Shown: one piece after another, positions 43,501-53,000 of the stretch
Position numbering within the stretch: the first letter of the stretch is position 1
Layout: every line of letters begins with the position of its first letter
From: an uncultured Bacteroidales bacterium
Lineage (GTDB): Bacteria > Bacteroidota > Bacteroidia > Bacteroidales > Paludibacteraceae
Length of the DNA stretch: 64,000 bases
Assembly: GCA_946406195.1 (NCBI GenBank)
Contig: CAMJJT010000001.1
Coordinates: 1-64,000, forward strand
Direction of reading: 5' to 3'
Made by a program: the position numbers and the translations under genes
The notes under the pieces: model-generated
Database searches by the model: none
Seen by the model: the letters and a program-made list of their open reading frames with translations, nothing else
What the model was told of the DNA's origin: nothing

Positions 43501-46343
43501 ATAAGCTGACGATCCCCGGTACCTATCGCTCCGATGCATTCCCAAGAACCGAGACGGGCTGCGACAGTATTATCGAGCTCATCCTCCAACCGGTCAGCAC
43601 CGAAGAAACGATCCTGCGCCATATCCTTTGTGAAGGCGATTTTATCACGATCGGCGACTCGAACATCACGACTACCGGTGTCTATCTCGACTCGCTCACT
43701 TCCTCTCTGGGTTGCGACAGTATAGTGCGCCACGTTGTGACGGTTGGTAAGTCCTATTTCTATTCCTCCGAAGCATTCATCAACCCGGGTGGTTCCTATA
43801 CTTGGCATAAGCAAGGACAGCTGATCACCCTCACTCAAGCAGGCACCTATTGGGATAGTTGCCAGACTGTTTTAGGATGCGATAGTATCTATAAACTGAC
43901 CCTGCGGCTTAATCAGGCGGAATATATCTTCCCCACCGAAACGGACTATGTCTGCTCGGCTGACCTGCCCTATGTATGGCATCATAAGAGCCTGACCGAG
44001 ACCGGTTTGTACTACGACAGCCTCAAGACCAACAAGGGTCTCGATAGCGTCTATAGTATCTTCCTTACCGTCCATCCGACGATTCATAAGCGTCAGGAAT
44101 TGCATTTCTGCGAAGGAGACCGACCGATCATCAACGGTATGCCGTACGAGAAAGACGCCGTCTTCAAAGATACTCTGACCAGCTACACCGGTTGCGACAG
44201 TATCGTTGATTACGTCCTGCATTTCCACTCCTCTTACCAGATGTCTTTTGTAGTCTATATCAAGGAAGGAGAGGAATACCAGTTTGGCGACACCACGATT
44301 ACCACCACCGGCAGATACTCGCGCAAATTCCAAACCCACTATGGTTGCGACTCTATCGTCACGATCCAAGTCAATAGTTGTCCGACTACCCAGCAGACCG
44401 TCGTTCGTCATGACCTCTGCGAAGGAGAATACATCATCATCGGCGGTAATAAAATCACCTCCACCGGCACCTATTACGAGACGCGCACCGCAGCTGATGG
44501 TTGCGACTCTCTCGTCAGCCATATCGTCAATATCCATACCGCTTACATGTACAACACCACAGCCTTTATCTGCCGTGGTAGCAGTTACACATGGCACGGT
44601 CACCATCATGACACCGTGCTCAACAGGCAGGGCGTTTACTATGACAGTCTCATGACCAAGCATGGTTGCGACAGTATCTATCGTCTCATCCTCAATTATA
44701 AGCGAACGGATATCAAGGATACCATCATCAGTATCTGCCGCGCCGACCTGCCCTATACCTATCACGGACAGTATTACTACAAAGACTCTGTCTTCATCGA
44801 CACGCTTGGTATGAACACGGATGGTTGCGACTCCATCTTACGATGGGATTATCGCATCAATAACCATTGTTCCGACTATGTCGCTTATAACCGCTGCCCG
44901 GGACAGATCATCAACATAGACGGTCTGCTCATTTCCGAGGAGGGCGCTTACGAGCAGCATCATCTCACCCGCGAAGGACAAGACTCGCTCTACCGCTTCA
45001 TCGTTCATGACGTCAAGAACTACGAGTTCACCACACGCCAACGGGGTTGCGACTCTATCGTCTATAACGGCAAGACGTATTATGCCCGTGGAAAAGGTCA
45101 GGAGACGTTCACCGTCAATCTGTACCACCGCACCGTAGAAGGTTGCGACAGTTTGGAGCACCTTGAACTGACGATTCATCAGTCCTCTCCGGCACGTATC
45201 TATAGCAAGACTATCGCCGATTATGACTCCGTTCGTTTCGGTCCGTATTACTATAACACCTCCGGTTCTTACGCGCTGCATTACACCAACGCGATGGACT
45301 GCGACAGTACTGAGATTCTCAATCTTACCGTCCTCAAGACCGATTACCCCGAAATGGAGCATTATTTCATCTGTCAAGGCGATCCGAAGGGCGTGGAGAT
45401 CTTTGGTCGTCATTATTACCCGACCAAGGAGTACACCTACATATCTGACACCACTTGGATTGCCGGCAAACCGGTCATCCGTACCGCAGACATCATCATG
45501 CAGCGTCCTTTCGCTGTCGCTTCCTTCAACCCCAATGCAGACCAGATCGTTTGCTCCGAGCATGAGGTTCTCTTCTATGTCAGCTATACAACCGTCGATC
45601 GCTCCATCATGCCGGACTACTATGACGTTGATTTCTTGGTCGGCGACCTCGAAGCACACCCGATGCACCAAACGGGAACAGTAGATGGTAAGACCACACT
45701 CCCCATTCTCATGGGCGGTCAAGGCAAATATGTTGCTCCGGGTTTCTATCGCTACCGTCTCAAACTGCGCTCCGAATCATGTGTCGTTAGCGATACTATC
45801 CTCGAAGGCTCTATCGTCATCCGCTATCCGGAGAACATCATGGAGTCCGCGTGGGACGATGTGGTCATGCTGGTCAACGAGAAATATAATGGTGGCAGTT
45901 GGACCTTCCGCCCGCCCTATCAATGGCAAGTGCTCTCTGAGCAAGGGGTAGATAAGACCGCACTCGTGGTGAATAATGCGACACAACCCTATCTCTATTC
46001 ATCAGTGCTTGAGGAAGGCGACAGAATCAGTGCCACCCTGTATCGCGAAGGATATGACCGCGCTATCCCTTCATGTGAGTTCACTTTCCGGCCTACACTC
46101 CCTGTGTCGCAACACGCAATCCTGCTTTATCCAAATGCCGTCAGGGCACGTATGCCGATTACTATCTCCTCCTCTAAGGCCGGTTCATACCGACTCTACG
46201 ATTACACCGGACATCTCTATCAGACCGGTGCTTTCTTCAGCGGAGAGACGCAAGTCAGCATGCCGGGCGTAGCAGGTTGTTACCTCATGGTCATGGAGGA
46301 CGAGAACGGCAAACATCATACCCAAAAAGTAATCGTCTATTAA
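40569..46343 (+). CDS. giant GCDS-repeat surface protein with type A T9SS sorting domain
   Basis: The 1,924-residue product has a signal peptide (MKHTYRLYLHLFFICLGLLI) and a C-terminal type A T9SS domain (about the last 85 residues; AILLYPNAVRARMPITI, then GSYRLYDYTGHLYQT and HHTQKVIVY). The body consists of about 28 units of 50-75 residues. Each has the plan C-x-G/E ... Y-x-W ... G-x-Y-x-DS ... GCDSIYxLxLxV; 20 units keep GCDS exactly and 8 vary (GLDS, GGDS, GKDS, GQDS, DCDS). Two Cys per unit suggest a disulfide in each. The open frame starts at 40488, but a start at 40569, 22 bases after the barrel gene, gives the best signal peptide (40536 is an alternative). The role is probably adhesion. 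Confidence 0.88.
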   Translation: MKHTYRLYLHLFFICLGLLIVASDAFGATYDIFKPKETVGVCPADLPYTWRDKEYSKEGIYYDTIVHTGRRPARVDTLEIYTLEFFTHPIRTVHAEITEGNTLSYRGKKYKEAGLYYDTIRGGDCDSIIRLYIRYADYFHMYDTAHICEGSSYRNWRNRTLTVPGNYFDSLTSVSGKDSIYQMTLIVHYLSDGYDTVRICPTQEQYYYWHGKRYNRSGDYSLTFKSPYGCDSVAHLHLEFLQEPKPTVITDYFCRNIGVVVNGTVHHDKVTLIDTFPGIYGCDSIVETRYIPYPTHLFEQVIQHFEGEPVVWPHNGETYTESGIYYDSLVNVFGCDSVYQLRLLPRTETFITINRCEGEQVIHNDMIINSNTIIRDTLHNKMGGDSIIQTTYNFTRSYHFTEHITICSNQYVEWVGHNQTLHEAGIYRDAYRTASGCDSIYELEVTVNPAYLKDTVVIWCNDSLAEKGPFRWTDSKGVVHEWNKLNTDTTIIDTMSHTEPELLQYIDGALWTFNSGGCDSISQMRIVITDRCSELDRIPLCFGGSVTVDSKVYTKPGRYFTLLPSSLNLNLRDSTHSFEIFYVYPTEETIDTTVCQLDLPLYYNNKKITASGIYDFHLATQYGCDSLIHLNVKVIPTKYSPINEEHFCPDQPLAFHMGNGRVITQPGDYFDTIPWEGCDSIVRYRILWAPTHYYADTAYFKPGTSYKWHRNGQERLLDTDGIYWDSCVNSYGCDSVYYLRLIEAQPFYQEVDPVTLCTGELPWKWEGHNKQVTGAGVYYDSCKTYFGLDSVYKLTVSLYPSYTIDKQVNICADQDYYINGKLITGNFYRDEQQTVNGCDSVTLYYINRAIITHYEETARFAENTVYTWANHNIQCTHGGEYYDTIRSAVGCDSLIYHLHLIEEHAYHFIESQQVCLSEGEHYEWRNRLLRTSGHYFDSLTTKFGLDSILELDLTVNHDTIVQWHASLCNNSYYDFFGHKLTIPGTYRSDAFPRTETGCDSIIELILQPVSTEETILRHILCEGDFITIGDSNITTTGVYLDSLTSSLGCDSIVRHVVTVGKSYFYSSEAFINPGGSYTWHKQGQLITLTQAGTYWDSCQTVLGCDSIYKLTLRLNQAEYIFPTETDYVCSADLPYVWHHKSLTETGLYYDSLKTNKGLDSVYSIFLTVHPTIHKRQELHFCEGDRPIINGMPYEKDAVFKDTLTSYTGCDSIVDYVLHFHSSYQMSFVVYIKEGEEYQFGDTTITTTGRYSRKFQTHYGCDSIVTIQVNSCPTTQQTVVRHDLCEGEYIIIGGNKITSTGTYYETRTAADGCDSLVSHIVNIHTAYMYNTTAFICRGSSYTWHGHHHDTVLNRQGVYYDSLMTKHGCDSIYRLILNYKRTDIKDTIISICRADLPYTYHGQYYYKDSVFIDTLGMNTDGCDSILRWDYRINNHCSDYVAYNRCPGQIINIDGLLISEEGAYEQHHLTREGQDSLYRFIVHDVKNYEFTTRQRGCDSIVYNGKTYYARGKGQETFTVNLYHRTVEGCDSLEHLELTIHQSSPARIYSKTIADYDSVRFGPYYYNTSGSYALHYTNAMDCDSTEILNLTVLKTDYPEMEHYFICQGDPKGVEIFGRHYYPTKEYTYISDTTWIAGKPVIRTADIIMQRPFAVASFNPNADQIVCSEHEVLFYVSYTTVDRSIMPDYYDVDFLVGDLEAHPMHQTGTVDGKTTLPILMGGQGKYVAPGFYRYRLKLRSESCVVSDTILEGSIVIRYPENIMESAWDDVVMLVNEKYNGGSWTFRPPYQWQVLSEQGVDKTALVVNNATQPYLYSSVLEEGDRISATLYREGYDRAIPSCEFTFRPTLPVSQHAILLYPNAVRARMPITISSSKAGSYRLYDYTGHLYQTGAFFSGETQVSMPGVAGCYLMVMEDENGKHHTQKVIVY

Positions 46344-47415
46344 ACCCCGGACACTATACACATTAACCGAACTATGTGCTCTCATAGGACAAGCGCTGGA
46401 CGAAAGTCTGGCGCCTTCCTATTGGGTCAAAGCGGAGGTGAACAGTCTCAGCCGCAAGAACGGACACCTCTATATGGAGCTCATCGACGGTTCCTCCGCC
46501 AAAATGCGCGCCACGTGTTGGTCGGGCACTCAAGAGATGCTCACCGCTTATTTCGAGGCCGAGACAGGTCAACCTCTCCAAGTCGGCATGGCAGTTCTGG
46601 TAGAAGGCGAAATACAATGGCATTCAGTATATGGGCTCAGCCTCTCTATCGTGGGGATCGACCCCTCTTATACGCTTGGCGACATAGCGCGGCAACGTCA
46701 ACAGACGATCGCTCGGCTCCAAGCGGATGGTCTTCTCGATGCCCAACAACTCATCCCGCTCCCTACCCTCATCCGACGTATCGCTGTCATCTCCTCGCCT
46801 CATGCGGCGGGTTATGAAGATTTCAAACATCAACTGGACTCTTCCCCCTTCCCTTTCCAAACGCAGTTATTCGCGGCAACGATGCAAGGAGACTCCGCCG
46901 CCAAATCCATCCTTGCAGCGCTCGAAGAGATAGCTGATTTTGATGCCGTAGTCATCATCCGCGGAGGAGGTGCCACTTCGGATTTGAGTTGTTTCGATAA
47001 CTACGAACTCTGTGCGGTCTGCGCGCAGTTCGAACTGCCTATCCTCACCGGTATCGGACATACGCGGGATATCTCCGTGCTCGATCTGGTGGCACACGAG
47101 GCGCTCAAGACCCCTACCGCTGTCGCCGAATGGCTCATCCATCGCATGGATGACCAGATGGCGCATATCACCGACCTGCTCCTTCGGCTCCAACGGACTG
47201 CCGATCGACAGATACTCATCCGCCAACACCGCATCGAGATGCTCGAACAACGACTCACGGCATGCAATCCCGAACGGATCTATCGCATGGGCTATTCGTT
47301 GATCACTAAGAATGGCAAGGTCGTCAAAAGCGTACGTGATTTGGAGCCCGGAGATACTATCACCACCCATCTCGCCGATGGCACTGCCGAATCCGTCGTT
47401 CATCGTAAATCGTAA
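46339..47415 (+). CDS. xseA: exodeoxyribonuclease VII large subunit, no standard start codon
   Basis: XseA is the catalytic subunit of ExoVII, which degrades single-stranded DNA. The OB-fold and core are clear: YTLTELCALIGQALDESLAP, SYWVKAEVNSLSRKNGHLYM, IDPSYTLGDIARQRQ, AVISSPHAAGYEDF, VVIIRGGGATSDLSCFD and TGIGHTRDISVLD. The first GTG in frame (46438) would remove about 30 conserved N-terminal residues. The frame is open back to 46333 with no ATG, GTG or TTG before this block; ATT at 46339, overlapping the stop of the upstream gene, is the best placed candidate. The C-terminus is short (358 residues against 400-450). No xseB follows. Confidence 0.85.
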   Translation: MKPRTLYTLTELCALIGQALDESLAPSYWVKAEVNSLSRKNGHLYMELIDGSSAKMRATCWSGTQEMLTAYFEAETGQPLQVGMAVLVEGEIQWHSVYGLSLSIVGIDPSYTLGDIARQRQQTIARLQADGLLDAQQLIPLPTLIRRIAVISSPHAAGYEDFKHQLDSSPFPFQTQLFAATMQGDSAAKSILAALEEIADFDAVVIIRGGGATSDLSCFDNYELCAVCAQFELPILTGIGHTRDISVLDLVAHEALKTPTAVAEWLIHRMDDQMAHITDLLLRLQRTADRQILIRQHRIEMLEQRLTACNPERIYRMGYSLITKNGKVVKSVRDLEPGDTITTHLADGTAESVVHRKS

Positions 47416-47420
47416 ATCCC

Positions 47421-48173
47421 ATGATTCTCTCCCGTGAACAACGCATCGGAGCTGCGACACTCTTCGGCATCGCTCTCTTCGCATGGTTTATCGTTGCCGT
47501 TTGGCCATCCCGCAATCCCTCTCCCGAACCGCCTTCCTCCTACAAAAAGCGGACATGGGAGGAGCGCAAAGACTCCATCCGCCGTGCCGACTCCGCGCGC
47601 TATGCCCTCTGGGCTGCCGAACGCGAGCAACGCTACGACTCCTTCCGAATAGCGGACTCCATACGACGCGCCGAGTGGAAACAAATGCGCCAACTCCAAT
47701 ACGACTCCTTCCGCCTCGCCGACTCCCTTTGGCGCGACTCCGTCGGATGGCGTTATACCAAGCGTATCAAGAAAGATACCATCATCGACCTCAACCACTG
47801 CGACACAACCGACCTGCTCCTTCTGCGAGGCATCGGTTCCTATACCGCCGTACTGATTATCCGTTACCGCGAACAATTAGGTGGATATTTCTCCCCGCGC
47901 CAACTCACGGACGAACCATTCGCCAGATGCCGACTCGATTCGCTGCTCGACTCTTTTACAGCCGACACAACGGCTATTCAGCGTATTCGGGTTAATTCTT
48001 GCTCGCTCGAAAAGCTCCAGAAACATCCCTATCTTCGCTACCAACAAGCGAAGGCCATCTATACGCTTAGGCGAAAACGCCAAACCCTCCGCTCTGCCGA
48101 AGAACTCCTTTCCCTACCGGAAATAAACGACCAAGATCTGCTTCGACTTACCCCCTATCTGAGCTTCGATTAA
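47421..48173 (+). CDS. ComEA-like helix-hairpin-helix membrane protein
   Basis: The 250-residue protein has one N-terminal membrane segment (GAATLFGIALFAWFIVAVW), a charged linker with repeated D-S-x-R-x-A-D-S units (residues about 50-105; YDSFRIADSIRRAEW, YDSFRLADSLWRDSV) and at least two ComEA/T2SK-type HhH units (IDLNHCDTTDLLLLRGIGSY and VNSCSLEKLQKHPYLRYQQA). Such proteins bind double-stranded DNA at the membrane, usually in uptake. It starts five bases after xseA, so a DNA-processing operon is likely. Uptake in this organism is inference. Confidence 0.85.
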   Translation: MILSREQRIGAATLFGIALFAWFIVAVWPSRNPSPEPPSSYKKRTWEERKDSIRRADSARYALWAAEREQRYDSFRIADSIRRAEWKQMRQLQYDSFRLADSLWRDSVGWRYTKRIKKDTIIDLNHCDTTDLLLLRGIGSYTAVLIIRYREQLGGYFSPRQLTDEPFARCRLDSLLDSFTADTTAIQRIRVNSCSLEKLQKHPYLRYQQAKAIYTLRRKRQTLRSAEELLSLPEINDQDLLRLTPYLSFD

Positions 48174-48203
48174 AGGGTCAAAGCAAAAAAAAATGCGCAA
48201 AAA

Positions 48204-48235
48204 CTTGCATATGTCAAAAAAAAGCAGTAATTTTG
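48204..48235 (+). promoter_or_regulatory. promoter of the DUF177-rpmF operon
   Basis: CTTG (48204-48207), 20 nt, TAATTTTG (48228-48235). It excludes the first Met of the open frame (48193) and supports the start at 48253. Confidence 0.82.
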
Positions 48236-48252
48236 CGGTCGATTTTGCGCAT

Positions 48253-48684
48253 ATGAGTGAGCAGAGCCATTATATCATCGATCTTTCGCGCCTCCCAATA
48301 GGCACGCATTCGTTTGATATTCAGCTCAATAACGATTTCTTTTCTTCCCTTGAGAAGACGGAAATACTGAGTGGTGACGTGGCGGCTGAAGTAACGCTTA
48401 ATCTCCGGGAGGAGGACTATACACTCAACATCGCAGTTCAGGGAACTGTTTTTGTAGTGTGTGACCGTTGCCTCGACCCGATGCCCCTTGAAATAGATGA
48501 CGAGCAAGAGATTTTCTCCGAAGATGAACAAAATGAACAGATGGTGGATCTATCTTGGCTCGCATATGAAATAGTAAGTATCAATATTCCGATCGTTCAC
48601 AGTCACCAACCGGGTGAGTGCAACCAGCAAATGGAACTTCTCCTCCATGATCACCTATGTGACGAGCCGGAACCCGAAAATTGA
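48253..48684 (+). CDS. DUF177 (YceD-like) protein
   Basis: The 143-residue cytoplasmic protein has the family's Cys pair in VVCDRCLDPM and the acidic C-terminal half (DEQEIFSEDEQNEQMVDLSW). The order DUF177-rpmF is conserved across many bacteria. YceD-family proteins are linked to 23S rRNA maturation; that role here rests on the family. It is 51 bases from rpmF; the gap contains AAATTTGAAATTTG repeats. Confidence 0.9.
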   Translation: MSEQSHYIIDLSRLPIGTHSFDIQLNNDFFSSLEKTEILSGDVAAEVTLNLREEDYTLNIAVQGTVFVVCDRCLDPMPLEIDDEQEIFSEDEQNEQMVDLSWLAYEIVSINIPIVHSHQPGECNQQMELLLHDHLCDEPEPEN

Positions 48685-48735
48685 TAATTTGAAATTGTAA
48701 ATTTGAAATTTGAAATTTTTAAAAAGTAATTTAAT

Positions 48736-48918
48736 ATGGCACATCCTAAAAGAAGACAAAGCCACACCAGACAAGCGAAACGTCGTACCCATGACGTAGT
48801 GAAAGCGCCTACATTGGCTACATGCCCGAACTGCGGTGCACTGCACATTTATCACACCGTATGTCCGTCCTGCGGCTACTATCGTGGCAAACTGGCTATC
48901 GAGCAAGCTGAGGCTTGA
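48736..48918 (+). CDS. rpmF: 50S ribosomal protein L32
   Basis: The 60-residue protein starts MAHPKRRQSHTRQAKRR and has a zinc ribbon with Cys30/Cys33 (CPNC) and Cys43/Cys46 (CPSC). All four ligands are present. After the stop, short GTGAAAG repeats and a stem AAGGTGAAAGG with CCTTTTCACCTT (48940-48983) may end the transcript. Confidence 0.97.
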   Translation: MAHPKRRQSHTRQAKRRTHDVVKAPTLATCPNCGALHIYHTVCPSCGYYRGKLAIEQAEA

Positions 48919-49074
48919 TCAAAATGAAAAGTGAACAGTGAAAGGTGAAAGGTGGTTCGCCCCCTTTTGCCTTTTCACCTTATTTGTATTACGCGTGCGT
49001 GAGCACGTACGTGACTCGGGAGAGCCACAAGGCAATCTGAAATTAAAAAATTAAAAATTGAACCTCTAAAATTT

Positions 49075-50082
49075 ATGTTTGACAACAATGCCAACAATGG
49101 AGAACGCCGTCCCAGACCGCGTTTTCATCGAGAGAGCGAACCCGTTTCGCCTCGTCCCCGTTTTACCCGTAATGACGATTCTCGTCCCCGTTTCAACCAT
49201 TCTGACGAAGCCCGTCCACGTTTTACACGCACAGACTCAGAGCGTCGTCCGTTCTCCGGTGAACACACGGAACGGCCTAATCGCCCCTTCGGCAATCGCC
49301 CCAAACGCAATAACGGACTTTATTCCAACCGCAAACAGCAGACCTATCGCGAGCAACACGAAGATCCGACAAAGCCGGTTCGTCTGAATAAATTCCTCGC
49401 GAACGCAGGTATTTGTTCCCGTCGAGAGGCTGACGATTTTATTCAGGCAGGAGTCATCACCGTCAACGGTGTCACCGTTGATAACCTCGGTGTCAAAGTG
49501 CTGCCGACAGACGATATCCGTTTCCATGACCAGCCCGTACGTCGCGAGCGCAAAGTGTATATCCTGCTCAATAAACCGAAGAACACGGTGACTACCACCG
49601 ATGATCCTCAGGAGCGTCACACTGTCATTGACATCGTGCGGAACGCTTGTGCTGAGCGCATCTATCCGGTTGGCCGTCTGGATAGAAACACAACCGGCGT
49701 GCTGCTCCTCACCAACGATGGTGACTTGGCAGCCAAACTGACCCACCCAAAATTTCACAAGAAGAAAATATACGCTGTCACCCTCGATCGTGAACTGGAT
49801 GAAGTGGATGAAGCAGTCGTTCGTAACGGCGTCATCCTAGACGATGAACGTATCGTTCCGGATGCTCTGGAGTTCCCCAAAGCGGACCGCAAACATATCG
49901 GTCTGGAGATCCACTCCGGCCAGAACCGCGTCGTGCGCCGTATCTTCGAGAAAGTGGGTTATAAAGTAGTCAACCTTGACCGCGTTTCTTTCGCCGGACT
50001 GACCAAGAAGAACGTAGGCCGCGGTAAATGGCGTTTCCTCACCCCGAAAGAGGTGGCATTCCTGCAAATGGGACAATTTTGA
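49075..50082 (+). CDS. RluB/RluE/RluF-family rRNA pseudouridine synthase with Arg-rich N-terminal extension
   Basis: The core has an S4 domain (about residues 100-150; VRLNKFLANAGICSRREADD) and a pseudouridine synthase domain with the catalytic motif GRLDRNTTG. The end FEKVGYKVVNLDRVSFAGLT fits the RluB group, which modifies 23S rRNA. Residues 1-95 are a disordered extension with repeated RPRF units (HRESEPVSPRPRFTRNDDSR, then PRFNHSDEARPRF and PRFTRTDSE), common in Bacteroidetes Rlu proteins and probably RNA-binding. The stop overlaps the next gene's TTG start. Confidence 0.94.
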   Translation: MFDNNANNGERRPRPRFHRESEPVSPRPRFTRNDDSRPRFNHSDEARPRFTRTDSERRPFSGEHTERPNRPFGNRPKRNNGLYSNRKQQTYREQHEDPTKPVRLNKFLANAGICSRREADDFIQAGVITVNGVTVDNLGVKVLPTDDIRFHDQPVRRERKVYILLNKPKNTVTTTDDPQERHTVIDIVRNACAERIYPVGRLDRNTTGVLLLTNDGDLAAKLTHPKFHKKKIYAVTLDRELDEVDEAVVRNGVILDDERIVPDALEFPKADRKHIGLEIHSGQNRVVRRIFEKVGYKVVNLDRVSFAGLTKKNVGRGKWRFLTPKEVAFLQMGQF

Positions 50083-53000
50083 AACGCACCTTCCATTACA
50101 TATTATTCGCGCTCACGGTAGTTTTGGCAGCCATCAGCGTAGTCATGATGTTCCATGTGAACGTCAACGCTGATATGACCAAGTACCTTCCGGATGACTC
50201 GCAGATGAAGAGCGGCTTGGAGATCATCACCTCCGAGTTCGGTTCGTCGGCGCAGATGTCCGGCGCGGATGTACATGTGATGTTTGAAGGGATGCACCCG
50301 AACGAAGTGCCGGGTATCCGCACGCTGCTGGAGGCTTATCCGGATGTGCATGGCGTTACCTATCGCTATAGCACGGATAGTACCTACACGGTCTTCGACT
50401 TGGATGTTCCCAAGTCCATGGACCAAAAAGCGTTGGGTAAACAGATCAGCACTCGTTTCGGTGGCAACTGCGTAGTGGAGACCAGCCAAGATGGTGCCAC
50501 ACCTCCCGTTTCGGTCATCGTCATCGCGGCGGTGATGATCATGCTCATCCTCTTCCTCATGGCGCAGGCGTGGTTCGAACCCGTTGTTATTCTTGTCACA
50601 GCAGGTCTTGCCATCGCCCTGAATATGGGCACGAACGCGCTGCTGCCCTCCGTTTCTATCACAACGAATTTCATCGGCTCTATCCTGCAGGCAGTCCTCT
50701 CCTTGGACTACTGCATCGTGCTCCTCAATCGCTATCGGCAGGAGCAGGACGAGCATACCGATAAGCAGACAGCCGGCATCGCCGCCAACAGGGCGATCGT
50801 CAAAGCGGCGCCGTCTATCCTCTCCTCGGCGTTCACAACCGTGGTGGGACTGCTCATGCTCTGTTTCATGCGCCTTAAGATAGGTGCGGACATGGGTATC
50901 GTGCTGGCCAAGGGTGTCGTTTGCTCCCTCATCTGTACCTTCACCGCCATGCCGGCGCTCATGCTCCTCTTCCGCCGCACGATCAATTTCACGGCAAAGA
51001 AAGCGTACGTACCCAACACCGACCGCATGGCGCGGTTCATCTCCCGCCATAAACTGCCGATGGCGGTAGGCGCGCTCATTCTCTTCTTCAGCTCTTGGTA
51101 TCTTTCCAGCCAGACAACCATCTTCTTCTCCGCCGAAGCGGAGTCAAAGATCGAAGAGATCTTCCCCTCGCCCAACCCCTTCGTACTGGTTTATGACACG
51201 CAGGACGAAGACTCCATCTGCGGCTTGGTGGACCGACTCATGGAGCACCCCGGTATCCATACCGTCATCTCTTACCCCACCCTCATGAGCCTACCGCTCA
51301 CGCCGGCTGAGATGGCGAACCACGTGAAGTCAATACTGACTGATTTCAAGGACTTCGTACCCGAAGGAACAACCGTTCCCTCCGAAGCGCTGGACTTGCT
51401 CACGCCGCAGACGATGCAGATGCTCTATTACCTGCGCTCACGCGATTCGATTCAAGCGCCTATGGCTTTCCCTGATCTGGCGCGTTTCCTCCAATCGCAT
51501 GTGGCCTCCAATCCGCTCTTCGCTTCCTATCTGGACGATGAGATGAAAGCACAGATCGAGTCGTTGCAGTCCATGCTCGATGTGCCGGAACCGGAGCCTG
51601 TTCCCCAACCTGCTCCACAACTCATCTCCATGGCTCCAAACGCCCCGATAGAGGAGGACACCATCGTTCTTCCGCGCGAGACGATTGCACCCTTGGAGGA
51701 TAATTTGTCGCAGATAACCAACATCGACTCCCTTGTTATCCCGTCGATGGACCTCAATAAGATTGCGATTGTGCCGTTCATGGATCGCCTCAACGCAACG
51801 CATATCTCTGCGATCTCCGTCGAGATGCATAAACTCACGGACACCGCGGCTATCCGTCTGCCGATGTCGGTTAACGAGATGGCAGTCTTCATCGGCTCCA
51901 CACCTTTCCAGACCAAGCTCGTTTATGCCTATGCACCCGGAAAAGTGCGGAAGATGTCGCCGCTGCAGTACGTTCATCTTCTGGTGGACGACCTCTTCCA
52001 ACGCAAAGGTTTGGCGGGTATGGTCTCCGAAGAACAACGTACGCTCTTGAACCAGCGTGCTCACCTCATGGACCTCGCAGACAGCAACGCCTCCCTGACG
52101 CCCTCGGATCTGAATATCCTGCTGCATGCCTTTGGCATAGACACCTTCACCGATGACGAACTGCTGGCTATTGCCAATCCACCGAAAAAAGAGGAACCGC
52201 AGGTAGCCAAACAGCCGTCAGAACTGGATGCCGTAGCGATTGTCAGCTCTGTCTTAGAGATGCAGCGCACGCTTCATAGCACCGATACCACCCGTGCAGC
52301 GGCGTCTGCGCCTAAGAAAGAAGAGCCTGCACCCAAACATAAAGGCCCATCAAGAGCGGACCTCCAAGCCGAATTATTTACCGAGCTGGTCTTCGGAGAA
52401 CATACCTACACCGCCGAACAGATGTCGGCTAAGCTGGCGCGGCTCATGAAACTGTCGAACGTCCATGCAGCTCCTGTCACACCGGCACAGATGTCGCTCC
52501 TCTATGATTTCTACGGCTCGGTCAACAGCCGCTGCGATACGCTCCGCATGGGCTTCGAACCACTGCTCATCTATCTCTGCGACACGCTCGTTCATGACCC
52601 ACGCCTCGCGGATTTGCTGCCTGATTCGATCAGCGCCAAAACAGCGGATATCAAATCGCAGATGAAAGACGGACTCGGTCAGTTGCGCAAAGAGGACCAT
52701 TCCTTGCTCGTCCTCTTCTCTTCCCTGCCCATAGAGTCAAAAGAGACCTACGATTTCGTGGATACGCTTACCGCCCTCGCCGACGCACGTCTGCCTCATG
52801 CGCACTATTATGTAGGCGAATCGGTGATGTACGCCGAGATGCGCGCCGGTTTCGATCACGAAATGAATATGGTTACGTTGCTCACCATCGCAGCCATCTT
52901 CCTCATCGTCGCTTTGACCTTCCGCTCCTTCATTGTACCTACCATCCTCATTCTTGCGGTCATGACGGCAGTCTATGTGAATGTGGTGGTAGCCGGTATC

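Noticed and set aside
43872..45722. Antisense frames of about 295 residues inside the GCDS gene
   Set aside because: They mirror the repeated GGTTGCGACAGT codons (reading TVAT or RVAT in each unit) and have no start region or promoter.
50028..50079. ATG start at 50028 for the RND exporter
   Set aside because: It lies inside the upstream Rlu gene and adds residues without a membrane-protein pattern; TTG at 50079 gives a usual N-terminus.
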